NCBI GenBank assembly: GCA_964057225.1
Contig: OZ059900.1
Span: forward strand, 21,219,638 to 21,283,637
From: Auanema rhodensis
Taxonomy: Eukaryota; Nematoda; Chromadorea; Rhabditida; Rhabditidae
Direction: 5' to 3'
Length of the DNA: 64,000 nucleotides
Of the stretch, positions 10,891 to 23,300 are shown in pieces. The translations under genes were made by a program, and so were the position numbers. Position 1 is the stretch's first letter. Each line of letters starts with the position of its first letter. Below the pieces are notes generated by a model. That model had not been told where the DNA came from, searched no databases, and was given only the letters and a program-made list of their open reading frames with translations.

Positions 10891-13300
10891 CATAAGGGGC
10901 GTGCCCTCAGAATATGCTAATTTCCTTAATTTTCTAACCCCTGTTTTTTTGTCGTGAAAGTGGAACTAGACGTTGTACGAACAATTTTGAGCTAGGTTTC
11001 ATTGACATTGCATGAGTTTGAACACATGAAATCGTAAGTCAAAACCTTGTTTACAGCGAAATTTCCAAAAACTGGTTTTCCAGCATAATAAAATATTTCT
11101 CATGGGAAATACTGTGTTTTTGTATTTTTCTAGTGTTCAGCATGTAAAATGCTTCATTTTAGTATGTAACACGCTGAAATTCGTTGCATTTGACGACTCA
11201 TATGAACAAAAATCGATTTAATCAATATTAGCCATAAGGGGCGTGCCCTCAGAATATGCTAATTTCCTTAATTTTCTAACCCCTGTTTTTTTGTCGTGAA
11301 AGTGGGACTAGACGTTGTACGAACAATTTTGAGCTAGGTTTCATTGACATTGCATGAGTTTGAACACATGAAATCGTAAGTCAAAACCTTGTTTACAGCG
11401 AAATTTCCAAAAACTGGTTTTCCAGCATAATAAAATATTTCTCATGGGAAATACTGTGTTTTTGTATTTTTCTAGTGTTCAGCATGTAAAATGCTTCATT
11501 TTAGTATGTAACACGCTGAAATTCGTTGCATTTGACGACTCATATGAACAAAAATCGATTTAATCAATATTAGCCATAAGGGGCGTGCCCTCAGAATATG
11601 CTAATTTCCTTAATTTTCTAACCCCTGTTTTTTTGTCGTGAAAGTGGAACTAGACGTTGTACGAACAATTTTGAGCTAGGTTTCATTGACATTGCATGAG
11701 TTTGAACACATGAAATCGTAAGTCAAAACCTTGTTTACAGCGAAATTTCCAAAAACTGGTTTTCCAGCATAATAAAATATTTCTCATGGGAAATACTGTG
11801 TTTTTGTATTTTTCTAGTGTTCAGCATGTGAAATGCTTCATTTTAGTATGTAACACGCTGAAATTCGTTGCATTTGACGACTCATATGAACAAAAATCGA
11901 TTTAATCAATATTAGCCATAAGGGGCGTGCCCTCAGAATATGCTAATTTCCTTAATTTTCTAACCCCTGTTTTTTTGTCGTGAAAGTGGAACTAGACGTT
12001 GTACGAACAATTTTGAGCTAGGTTTCATTGACATTGCATGAGTTTGAACACATGAAATCGTAAGTCAAAACCTTGTTTACAGCGAAATTTCCAAAAACTG
12101 GTTTTCCAGCATAATAAAATATTTCTCATGGGAAATACTGTGTTTTTGTATTTTTCTAGTGTTCAGCATGTGAAATGCTTCATTTTAGTATGTAACACGC
12201 TGAAATTCGTTGCATTTGACGACTCATATGAACAAAAATCGATTTAATCAATATTAGCCATAAGGGGCGTGCCCTCAGAATATGCTAATTTCCTTAATTT
12301 TCTAACCCCTGTTTTTTTGTCGTGAAAGTGGAACTAGACGTTGTACGAACAATTTTGAGCTAGGTTTCATTGACATTGCATGAGTTTGAACACATGAAAT
12401 CGTAAGTCAAAACCTTGTTTACAGCGAAATTTCCAAAAACTGGTTTTCCAGCATAATAAAATATTTCTCATGGGAAATACTGTGTTTTTGTATTTTTCTA
12501 GTGTTCAGCATGTAAAATGCTTCATTTTAGTATGTAACACGCTGAAATTCGTTGCATTTGACGACTCATATGAACAAAAATCGATTTAATCAATATTAGC
12601 CATAAGGGGCGTGCCCTCAGAATATGCTAATTTCCTTAATTTTCTAACCCCTGTTTTTTTGTCGTGAAAGTGGGACTAGACGTTGTACGAACAATTTTGA
12701 GCTAGGTTTCATTGACATTGCATGAGTTTGAACACATGAAATCGTAAGTCAAAACCTTGTTTACAGCGAAATTTCCAAAAACTGGTTTTCCAGCATAATA
12801 AAATATTTCTCATGGGAAATACTGTGTTTTTGTATTTTTCTAGTGTTCAGCATGTAAAATGCTTCATTTTAGTATGTAACACGCTGAAATTCGTTGCATT
12901 TGACGACTCATATGAACAAAAATCGATTTAATCAATATTAGCCATAAGGGGCGTGCCCTCAGAATATGCTAATTTCCTTAATTTTCTAACCCCTGTTTTT
13001 TTGTCGTGAAAGTGGAACTAGACGTTGTACGAACAATTTTGAGCTAGGTTTCATTGACATTGCATGAGTTTGAACACATGAAATCGTAAGTCAAAACCTT
13101 GTTTACAGCGAAATTTCCAAAAACTGGTTTTCCAGCATAATAAAATATTTCTCATGGGAAATACTGTGTTTTTGTATTTTTCTAGTGTTCAGCATGTAAA
13201 ATGCTTCATTTTAGTATGTAACACGCTGAAATTCGTTGCATTTGACGACTCATATGAACAAAAATCGATTTAATCAATATTAGCCATAAGGGGCGTGCCC
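10880..13300 (-). repeat. Inverted satellite arm next to the junction
   Basis: About 7 monomers in reverse orientation. Their variants match region 1 rather than the arrays further right: GTGGGACTA (complement of TAGTCCCAC) in the units near 11300 and at 12674, and GTGAAATGC at 11830 and 12172. The spacing from 12674 to 12172 (502 bp) matches the forward arm spacing from 3168 to 3669 (501 bp, with a 1-base A-tract deletion between). This suggests the arm is an inverted relative of monomers like those around 3.1-4.1 kb. It stops at the N gap after CGTGCCC. Confidence 0.95.
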
Positions 13301-13500
13301 NNNNNNNNNNNNNNNNNNNNNNNNNNNNNNNNNNNNNNNNNNNNNNNNNNNNNNNNNNNNNNNNNNNNNNNNNNNNNNNNNNNNNNNNNNNNNNNNNNNN
13401 NNNNNNNNNNNNNNNNNNNNNNNNNNNNNNNNNNNNNNNNNNNNNNNNNNNNNNNNNNNNNNNNNNNNNNNNNNNNNNNNNNNNNNNNNNNNNNNNNNNN
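13301..13500. other. Assembly gap of exactly 200 N
   Basis: Two hundred N with satellite on both sides. The left contig ends with CATAAGGGGCGTGCCC (13285-13300) and the right contig begins with the same 16 bases (13501-13516), so the two contigs end at the same phase of the monomer and overlap by 16 bp. The round length is a placeholder and not a measurement, so the true number of missing monomers is unknown. Variant content changes across the gap, so the two flanks may not be natural neighbours. Confidence 0.97.
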
Positions 13501-15894
13501 CATAAGGGGCGTGCCCTCAGAATATGCTAATTTCCTTAATTTTCTAACCCCTGTTTTTTTGTCGTGAAAGTGGAACTAGACGTTGTACGAACAATTTTGA
13601 GCTAGGTTTCATTGACATTGCATGAGTTTGAACACATGAAATCGTAAGTCAAAACCTTGTTTACAGCGAAATTTCCAAAAACTGGTTTTCCAGCATAATA
13701 AAATATTTCTCATGGGAAATACTGTGTTTTTGTATTTTTCTAGTGTTCAGCATGTAAAATGCTTCATTTTAGTATGTAACACGCTGAAATTCGTTGCATT
13801 TGACGACTCATATGAACAAAAATCGATTTAATCAATATTAGCCATAAGGGGCGTGCCCTCAGAATATGCTAATTTCCTTAATTTTCTAACCCCTGTTTTT
13901 TTGTCGTGAAAGTGGAACTAGACGTTGTACGAACAATTTTGAGCTAGGTTTCATTAACATTGCATGAGTTTGAACACATGAAATCGTAAGTCAAAACCTT
14001 GTTTACAGCGAAATTTCCAAAAACTGGTTTTCCAGCATAATAAAATATTTCTCATGGGTATTACTGTGTTTTTGTATTTTTCTACTGTTCAGCATGTAAA
14101 ATGCTTCATTTTAGTATGTAACACGCTGAAATTCGTTGCATTTGACGACTCATATGAACAAAAATCGATTTAATCAATATTAGCCATAAGGGGCGTGCCC
14201 TCAGAATATGCTAATTTCCTTAATTTTCTAACCCCTGTTTTTTTGTCGTGAAAGTGGAACTAGACGTTGTACGAACAATTTTGAGCTAGGTTTCATTGAC
14301 ATTGCATGAGTTTGAACACATGAAATCGTAAGTCAAAACCTTGTTTACAGCGAAATTTCCAAAAACTGGTTTTCCAGCATAATAAAATATTTCTCATGGG
14401 AAATACTGTGTTTTTGTATTTTTCTAGTGTTCAGCATGTAAAATGCTTCATTTTAGTATGTAACACGCTGAAATTCGTTGCATTTGACGACTCATATGAA
14501 CAAAAATCGATTTAATCAATATTAGCCATAAGGGGCGTGCCCTCAGAATATGCTAATTTCCTTAATTTTCTAACCCCTGTTTTTTAGTCGTGAAAGTGGA
14601 ACTAGACGTTGTACGAACAATTTTGAGCTAGGTTTCATTGACATTGCATGAGTTTGAACACATGAAATCGTAAGTCAAAACCTTGTTTACAGCGAAATTT
14701 CCAAAAACTGGTTTTCCAGCATAATAAAATATTTCTCATGGGAAATACTGTGTTTTTGTATTTTTCTAGTGTTCAGCATGTAAAATGCTTCATTTTAGTA
14801 TGTAACACGCTGAAATTCGTTGCATTTGACGACTCATATGAACAAAAATCGATTTAATCAATATTAGCCATAAAGGGCGTGCCCTCAGAATATGCTAATT
14901 TCCTTAATTTTCTAACCCCTGTTTTTTTGTCGTGAAAGTGGAACTAGACATTGTATTAACAATTTTGAGCTAGGTTTCATTGACATTGCATGAGTTTGAA
15001 CACATGAAATCGTAAGTCAAAACCTTGTTTACAGCGAAATATCCAAAAACTGGTTTTCCAGCATAATAAAATATTTCTCATGGGAAATACTGTGTTTTTG
15101 TATTTTTCTAGTGTTCAGCATGTAAAATGCTTCATTTTAGTATGTAACACGCTGAAATTCGTTGCATTTGACGACTCATATGAACAAAAATCGATTTAAT
15201 CAATATTAGCCATAAAGGGCGTGCCCTCAGAATATGCTAATTTCCTTAATTTTCTAACCCCTGTTTTTTTGTCGTGAAAGTGGAACTAGACATTGTATTA
15301 ACAATTTTGAGCTAGGTTTCATTGACATTGCATGAGTTTGAACACATGAAATCGTAAGTCAAATCCTTGTTTACAGCGAAATTTCCAAAAACTGGTTTTC
15401 CAGCATAATAAAATATTTCTCATGGGTATTACTGTGTTTTTGTATTTTTCTAGTGTTCAGCATGTAAAATGCTTCATTTTAGTATGTAACACGCTGAAAT
15501 TCGTTGCATTTGACGACTCATATGAACAAAAATCGATTTAATCAATATTAGCCATAAGGGGCGTGCCCTCAGAATATGCTAATTTCCTTAATTTTCTAAC
15601 CCCTGTTTTTTTGTCGTGAAAGTGGAACTAGACGTTGTACGAACAATTTTGAGCTAGGTTTCATTGACATTGCATGAGTTTGAACACATGAAATCGTAAG
15701 TCAAAACCTTGTTTACAGCGAAATTTCCAAAAACTGGTTTTCCAGCATAATAAAATATTTCTCATGGGAAATACTGTGTTTTTGTATTTTTCTAGTGTTC
15801 AGCATGTAAAATGCTTCATTTTAGTATGTAACACGCTGAAATTCGTTGCATTTGACGACTCATATGAACAAAAATCGATTTAATCAATATTAGC

Positions 15895-17952
15895 CATAAG
15901 GGGCGTGCCCTCAGAATATGCTAATTTCCTTAATTTTCTAACCCCTGTTTTTTTTTAGTCGTGAAAGTGGAACCAGACGTTGTACGAACAATTTTGAGCT
16001 AGGTTTCATTGACATTGCATGAGTTTGAACACATGAAATCGTAAGTCAAAACCTTGTTTACAGCGAAATTTCCAAAAACTGGTTTTCCAGCATAATAAAA
16101 TATTTCTCATGGGAAATACTGTGTTTTTGTATTTTTCTAGTGTTCAGCATGTGAAATGCTTCATTTTAGTATGTAACACGCTGAAATTCGTTGCATTTGA
16201 CGACTCATATGAACAAAAATCGATTTAATCAATATTAGCCATAAGGGGCGTGCCCTCAGAATATGCTAATTTCCTTAATTTTCTAACCCCTGTTTTTTAG
16301 TAGTGAAAGTGGAACTAGACGTTGTACGAACAATTTTGAGCTAGGTTTCATTGACATTGCATGAGTTTGAACACATGAAATCGTAAGTCAAAACCTTGTT
16401 TACAGCGAAATTTCCAAAAACTGGTTTTCCAGCATAATAAAATATTTCTCATGGGAAATACTGTGTTTTTGTATTTTTCTAGTGTTCAGCATGTAAAATG
16501 CTTCATTTTAGTATGTAACACGCTGAAATTCGTTGCATTTGACGACTCATATGAACAAAAATCGATTTAATCAATATTAGCCATAAGGGGCGTGCCCTCA
16601 GAATATGCTAATTTCCTTAATTTTCTAACCCCTGTTTTTTTGTCGTGAAAGTGGAACTAGACGTTGTACGAACAATTTTGAGCTAGGTTTCATTGACATT
16701 GCATGAGTTTGAACACATGAAATCGTAAGTCAAAACCTTGTTTACAGCGAAATTTCCAAAAACTGGTTTTCCAGCATAATAAAATATTTCTCATGGGAAA
16801 TACTGTGTTTTTGTATTTTTCTAGTGTTCAGCATGTAAAATGCTTCATTTTAGTATGTAACACGCTGAAATTCGTTGCATTTGACGACTCATATGAACAA
16901 AAATCGATTTAATCAATATTAGCCATAAGGGGCGTGCCCTCAGAATATGCTAATTTCCTTAATTTTCTAACCCCTGTTTTTTTTTAGTCGTGAAAGTGGA
17001 ACCAGACGTTGTACGAACAATTTTGAGCTAGGTTTCATTGACATTGCATGAGTTTGAACACATGAAATCGTAAGTCAAAACCTTGTTTACAGCGAAATTT
17101 CCAAAAACTGGTTTTCCAGCATAATAAAATATTTCTCATGGGAAATACTGTGTTTTTGTATTTTTCTAGTGTTCAGCATGTGAAATGCTTCATTTTAGTA
17201 TGTAACACGCTGAAATTCGTTGCATTTGACGACTCATATGAACAAAAATCGATTTAATCAATATTAGCCATAAGGGGCGTGCCCTCAGAATATGCTAATT
17301 TCCTTAATTTTCTAACCCCTGTTTTTTAGTCGTGAAAGTGGAACTAGACGTTGTACGAACAATTTTGAGCTAGGTTTCATTGACATTGCATGAGTTTGAA
17401 CACATGAAATCGTAAGTCAAAACCTTGTTTACAGCGAAATTTCCAAAAACTGGTTTTCCAGCATAATAAAATATTTCTCATGGGAAATACTGTGTTTTTG
17501 TATTTTTCTAGTGTTCAGCATGTAAAATGCTTCATTTTAGTATGTAACACGCTGAAATTCGTTGCATTTGACGACTCATATGAACAAAAATCGATTTAAT
17601 CAATATTAGCCATAAAGGGCGTGCCCTCAGAATATGCTAATTTCCTTAATTTTCTAACCCCTGTTTTTTTGTCGTGAAAGTGGAACTAGACATTGTATTA
17701 ACAATTTTGAGCTAGGTTTCATTGACATTGCATGAGTTTGAACACATGAAATCGTAAGTCAAAACCTTGTTTACAGCGAAATTTCCAAAAACTGGTTTTC
17801 CAGCATAATAAAATATTTCTCATGGGTATTACTGTGTTTTTGTATTTTTCTAGTGTTCAGCATGTAAAATGCTTCATTTTAGTATGTAACACGCTGAAAT
17901 TCGTTGCATTTGACGACTCATATGAACAAAAATCGATTTAATCAATATTAGC
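15895..17952 (-). repeat. Tandem pair of three-monomer blocks (1029 bp each)
   Basis: The units at 15895 and 16924 share three rare features: a nine-T tract followed by AGTCG (3 bp longer than the usual T7), GTGGAACCAG, and GTGAAATGC. Both units are 345 bp and start exactly 1029 bp apart. The monomers after each (16240 and 17269) also share a TTTTTTAG tract, although 16240 reads AGTAG. The third monomers differ: 17611 has CATAAAGGGC with TTGTATTAAC, like the units at 14869 and 15211. So the pair has partly been overwritten by conversion or recombination. Confidence 0.8.
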
Positions 17953-18294
17953 CATAAGGGGCGTGCCCTCAGAATATGCTAATTTCCTTAATTTTCTAAC
18001 CCCTGTTTTTTTGTCGTGAAAGTGGAACTAGACGTTGTACGAACAATTTTGAGCTAGGTTTCATTGACATTGCATGAGTTTGAACACATGAAATCGTAAG
18101 TCAAAACCTTGTTTACAGCGAAATTTCCAAAAACTGGTTTTCCAGCATAATAAAATATTTCTCATGGGAAATACTGTGTTTTTGTATTTTTCTAGTGTTC
18201 AGCATGTAAAATGCTTCATTTTAGTATGTAACACGCTGAAATTCGTTGCATTTGACGACTCATATGAACAAAAATCGATTTAATCAATATTAGC

Positions 18295-20346
18295 CATAAG
18301 GGGCGTGCCCTCAGAATATGCTAATTTCCTTAATTTTCTAACCCCTGTTTTTTTGTCGTGAAAGTGGAACCAGACGTTGTACGAACAATTTTGAGCTAGG
18401 TTTCATTGACATTGCATGAGTTTGAACACATGAAATCGTAAGTCAAAACCTTGTTTACAGCGAAATTTCCAAAAACTGGTTTTCCAGCATAATAAAATAT
18501 TTCTCATGGGAAATACTGTGTTTTTGTATTTTTCTAGTGTTCAGCATGTAAAATGCTTCATTTTAGTATGTAACACGCTGAAATTCGTTGCATTTGACGA
18601 CTCATATGAACAAAAATCGATTTAATCAATATTAGCCATAAAGGGCGTGCCCTCAGAATATGCTAATTTCCTTAATTTTCTAACCCCTGTTTTTTTGTCG
18701 TGAAAGTGGAACTAGACGTTGTAGGAACAATTTTGAGCTAGGTTTCATTGACATTGCATGAGTTTGAACACATGAAATCGTAAGTCAAAACCTTGTTTAC
18801 AGCGAAATTTCCAAAAACTGGTTTTCCAGCATAATAAAATATTTCTCATGGGAAATACTGTGTTTTTGTATTTTTCTAGTGTTCAGCATGTAAAATGCTT
18901 CATTTTAGTATGTAACACGCTGAAATTCGTTGCATTTGACGACTCATATGAACAAAAATCGATTTAATCAATATTAGCCATAAGGGGCGTGCCCTCAGAA
19001 TATGCTAATTTCCTTAATTTTCTAACCCCTGTTTTTTTGTCGTGAAAGTGGAACTAGACGTTGTAGGAACAATTTTGAGCTAGGTTTCATTGACATTGCA
19101 TGAGTTTGAACACATGAAATCGTAAGTCAAAACCTTGTTTACAGCGAAATTTCCAAAAACTGGTTTTCCAGCATAATAAAATATTTCTCATGGGAAATAC
19201 TGTGTTTTTGTATTTTTCTAGTGTTCAGCATGTAAAATGCTTCATTTTAGTATGTAACACGCTGAAATTCGTTGCATTTGACGACTCATATGAACAAAAA
19301 TCGATTTAATCAATATTAGCCATAAGGGGCGTGCCCTCAGAATATGCTAATTTCCTTAATTTTCTAACCCCTGTTTTTTTGTCGTGAAAGTGGAACCAGA
19401 CGTTGTACGAACAATTTTGAGCTAGGTTTCATTGACATTGCATGAGTTTGAACACATGAAATCGTAAGTCAAAACCTTGTTTACAGCGAAATTTCCAAAA
19501 ACTGGTTTTCCAGCATAATAAAATATTTCTCATGGGTATTACTGTGTTTTTGTATTTTTCTAGTGTTCAGCATGTGAAATGCTTCATTTTAGTATGTAAC
19601 ACGCTGAAATTCGTTGCATTTGACGACTCATATGAACAAAAATCGATTTAATCAATATTAGCCATAAAGGGCGTGCCCTCAGAATATGCTAATTTCCTTA
19701 ATTTTCTAACCCCTGTTTTTTTGTCGTGAAAGTGGAACTAGACGTTGTAGGAACAATTTTGAGCTAGGTTTCATTGACATTGCATGAGTTTGAACACATG
19801 AAATCGTAAGTCAAAACCTTGTTTACAGCGAAATTTCCAAAAACTGGTTTTCCAGCATAATAAAATATTTCTCATGGGAAATACTGTGTTTTTGTATTTT
19901 TCTAGTGTTCAGCATGTGAAATGCTTCATTTTAGTATGTAACACGCTGAAATTCGTTGCATTTGACGACTCATATGAACAAAAATCGATTTAATCAATAT
20001 TAGCCATAAGGGGCGTGCCCTCAGAATATGCTAATTTCCTTAATTTTCTAACCCCTGTTTTTTTGTCGTGAAAGTGGAACTAGACGTTGTAGGAACAATT
20101 TTGAGCTAGGTTTCATTGACATTGCATGAGTTTGAACACATGAAATCGTAAGTCAAAACCTTGTTTACAGCGAAATTTCCAAAAACTGGTTTTCCAGCAT
20201 AATAAAATATTTCTCATGGGAAATACTGTGTTTTTGTATTTTTCTAGTGTTCAGCATGTAAAATGCTTCATTTCAGTATGTAACACGCTGAAATTCGTTG
20301 CATTTGACGACTCATATGAACAATAATCGATTTAATCAATATTAGC
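18295..20346 (-). repeat. Two three-monomer HOR units (1026 bp each)
   Basis: The pattern is AACCAG monomer, CATAAAGGGC plus TTGTAGGAAC monomer, TTGTAGGAAC monomer. It occurs at 18295/18637/18979 and again at 19321/19663/20005. The second copy has further changes (CATGGGTATT and GTGAAATGC at 19321, GTGAAATGC at 19663). It is a short trimeric HOR different from the organisation right of 21031. Confidence 0.78.
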
Positions 20347-23300
20347 CATAAGGGGCGTGCCCTCAGAATATGCTAATTTCCTTAATTTTCTAACCCCGGT
20401 TTTTTTGTCGTGAAAGTGGAATTAGACGTTGTAGGAACAATTTTGAGCTAGGTTTCATTGACATTGCATGAGTTTGAACACATGAAATCGTAAGTCAAAA
20501 CCTTGTTTACAGCGAAATTTCCAAAAACTGGTTTTCCAGCATAATAAAATATTTCTCATGGGAAATACTGTGTTTTTGTATTTTTCTAGTGTTCAGCATG
20601 TAAAATGCTTCATTTTAGTATGTAACACGCTGAAATTCGTTGCATTTGACTACTCATATGAACAAAAATCGATTTAATCAATATTAGCCATAAGGGGCGT
20701 GCCCTCAGAATATGCTAATTTCCTTAATTTTCTAACCCCTGTTTTTTTGTCGTGAAAGTGGAACTAGACGTTGTACGAACAATTTTGAGCTAAGTTTCAT
20801 TGACATTGCATGAGTTTGAACACATGAAATCGTAAGTCAAAACCTTGTTTACAGCGAAATTTCCAAAAACTGGTTTTCCAGCATAATAAAATATTTCTCA
20901 TGGGAAATACTGTGTTTTTGTATTTTTCTAGTGTTCAGCATGTAAAATGCTTCATTTTAGTATGTAACACGCTGAAATTCGTTGCATTTGACGACTCATA
21001 TGAACAAAAATCGATTTAATCAATATTAGCCATAAGGGGCGTGCCCTCAGAATATGCTAATTTCCTTAATTTTCTAACCCCTGTTTTTTTGTCGTGAAAG
21101 TGGAACTAGACGTTGTACGAACAATTTTGAGCTAGGTTTCATTAACATTGCATGAGTTTGAACACATGAAATCGTAAGTCAAAACCTTGTTTACAGCGAA
21201 AATTCCAAAAACTGGTTTTCCAGCATAATAAAATATTTCTCATGGGAAATACTGTGTTTTTGTATTTTTCTAGTGTTCAGCATGTAAAATGCTCCATTTT
21301 AGTTTGTAACACGCTGAAATTCGTTGCATTTGACGACTCATATGAACAAAAATCGATTTAATCAATATTAGCCATAAGGGGCGTGCCCTCAGAATATGCT
21401 AATTTCCTTAATTTTCTAACCCCTGTTTTTTTGTCGTGAAAGTGGAACTAGACGTTGTACGAACAATTTTGAGCTAGGTTTCATTGACATTGCATGAGTT
21501 TGAACACATGAAATCGTAAGTCAAAACCTTGTTTACAGCGAAAATTCCAAAAACTGGTTTTCCAGCATAATAAAATATTTCTCATGGGAAATACTGTGTT
21601 TTTGTATTTTTCTAGTGTTCAGCATGTAAAATACTTCATTTTAGTATGTAACACGCTGAAATTCGTTGCATTTGACGACTCATATGAACAAAAATCGATT
21701 TAATCAATATTAGCCATAAGGGGCGTGCCCTCAGAATATGCTAATTTCCTAAATTTTCTAACCCCTGTTTTTTTGTCGTGAAAGTGGAACTAGACGTTGT
21801 ACGAACAATTTTGAGCTAGGTTTCATTGACATTGCATGAGTTTGAACACATGAAATCGTAAGTCAAAACCTTGTTTACAGCGAAATTTCCAAAAACTGGT
21901 TTTCCAGCATAATAAAATATTTCTCATGGGAAATACTGTGTTTTTGTATTTTTCTAGTGTTCAGCATGTAAAATACTTCATTTTAGTATGTAACAGGCTG
22001 AAATTCGTTGCATTTGACGACTCATATGAACAAAAATCGATTTAATCAATATTAGCCATAAGGGGCGTGCCCTCAGAATATGCTAATTTCCTTAATTTTC
22101 TAACCCCTGTTTTTTTGTCGTGAAAGTGGAACTAGACGTTGTACGAACAATTTTGAGCTAGGTTTCATTGACATTGCATGAGTTTGAACACATGAAATCG
22201 TAAGTCAAAACCTTGTTTACAGCGAAAATTCCAAAAACTGGTTTTCCAGCATAATAAAATATTTCTCATGGGAAATACTGTGTTTTTGTATTTTTCTAGT
22301 GTTCAGCATGTAAAATGCTTCATTTTAGTATGTAACACGCTGAAATTCGTTGCATTTGACGACTCATATGAACAAAAATCGATTTAATCAATATTAGCCA
22401 TAAGGGGCGTGCCCTCAGAATATGCTAATTTCCTTAATTTTCTAACCCCTGTTTTTTTGTCGTGAAAGTGGAGCTAGACGTTGTACAAACAATTTTGAGC
22501 TAGGTTTCATTGACATTGTATGAGTTTGAACACATGGAATCGTAAGTCAAAACCTTGTTTACAGCGAAATTTCCAAAAACTGGTTTTCCAGCATAATAAA
22601 ATATTTCTCATGGGAAATACTGTGTTTTTGTATTTTTCTAGTGTTCAGCATGTAAAATGCTTCATTTTAGTATGTAACACGCTGAAATTCGTTGCATTTG
22701 ACGACTCATATGAACAAAAATCGATTTAATCAATATTAGCCATAAGGGGCGTGCCCTCAGAATATGCTAATTTCCTTAATTTTCTAACCCCTGTTTTTTT
22801 GTCGTGAAAGTGGAACTAGACGTTGTACGAACAATTTTGAGCTAGGTTTCATTGACATTGCATGAGTTTGAACACATGAAATCGTAAGTCAAAACCTTGT
22901 TTACAGCGAAAATTCCAAAAACTGGTTTTCCAGCATAATAAAATATTTCTCATGGGAAATACTGTGTTTTTGTATTTTTCTAGTGTTCAGCATGTAAAAT
23001 ACTTCATTTTAGTATGTAACACGCTGAAATTCGTTGCATTTGACGACTCATATGAACAAAAATCGATTTAATCAATATTAGCCATAAGGGGCGTGCCCTC
23101 AGAATATGCTAATTTCATTAATTTTCTAACCCCTGTTTTTTTGTCGTGAAAGTGGAGCTAGACGTTGTACAAACAATTTTGAGCTAGGTTTCATTGACAT
23201 TGTATGAGTTTGAACACATGGAATCGTAAGTCAAAACCTTGTTTACAGCGAAATTTCCAAAAACTGGTTTTCCAGCATAATAAAATATTTCTCATGGGAA

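Larger units (their letters stand above)
13501..21030 (-). repeat. Inverted satellite array with loose trimer period
   Basis: About 22 monomers in reverse orientation with a variant set not seen left of the gap: CATAAAGGGC (units at 14869, 15211, 17611, 18637, 19663), TTGTATTAAC (14869, 15211, 17611), CATGGGTATT (13843, 15211, 17611, 19321), GTGGAACCAG (15895, 16924, 18295, 19321), TTGTAGGAAC (18637, 18979, 19663, 20005, 20347) and TTTTTAGTCG (14527, 15895, 16924, 17269). AACCAG monomers recur at 1029, 1371 and 1026 bp, suggesting a 3-monomer higher-order period with one extra unit. No gene or interruption is seen. The right border is placed where the GAAAATTCC variant first appears. Confidence 0.93.

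Noticed and set aside
10600-11200. Fold-back (hairpin) library or read artefact at the inversion
   Set aside because: A fold-back would give mirrored identical monomers on both sides. The GGGTACG and TAGTCCCAC variants just left of the junction are not mirrored on the right, and the junction joins different monomer phases. A misassembly is still possible and needs spanning reads.
13270-13567. Open frames of 77 and 90 codons on the two strands spanning the N run
   Set aside because: Most of their length is N, so they stay open only because no base is called there. The real flanks are ordinary satellite.
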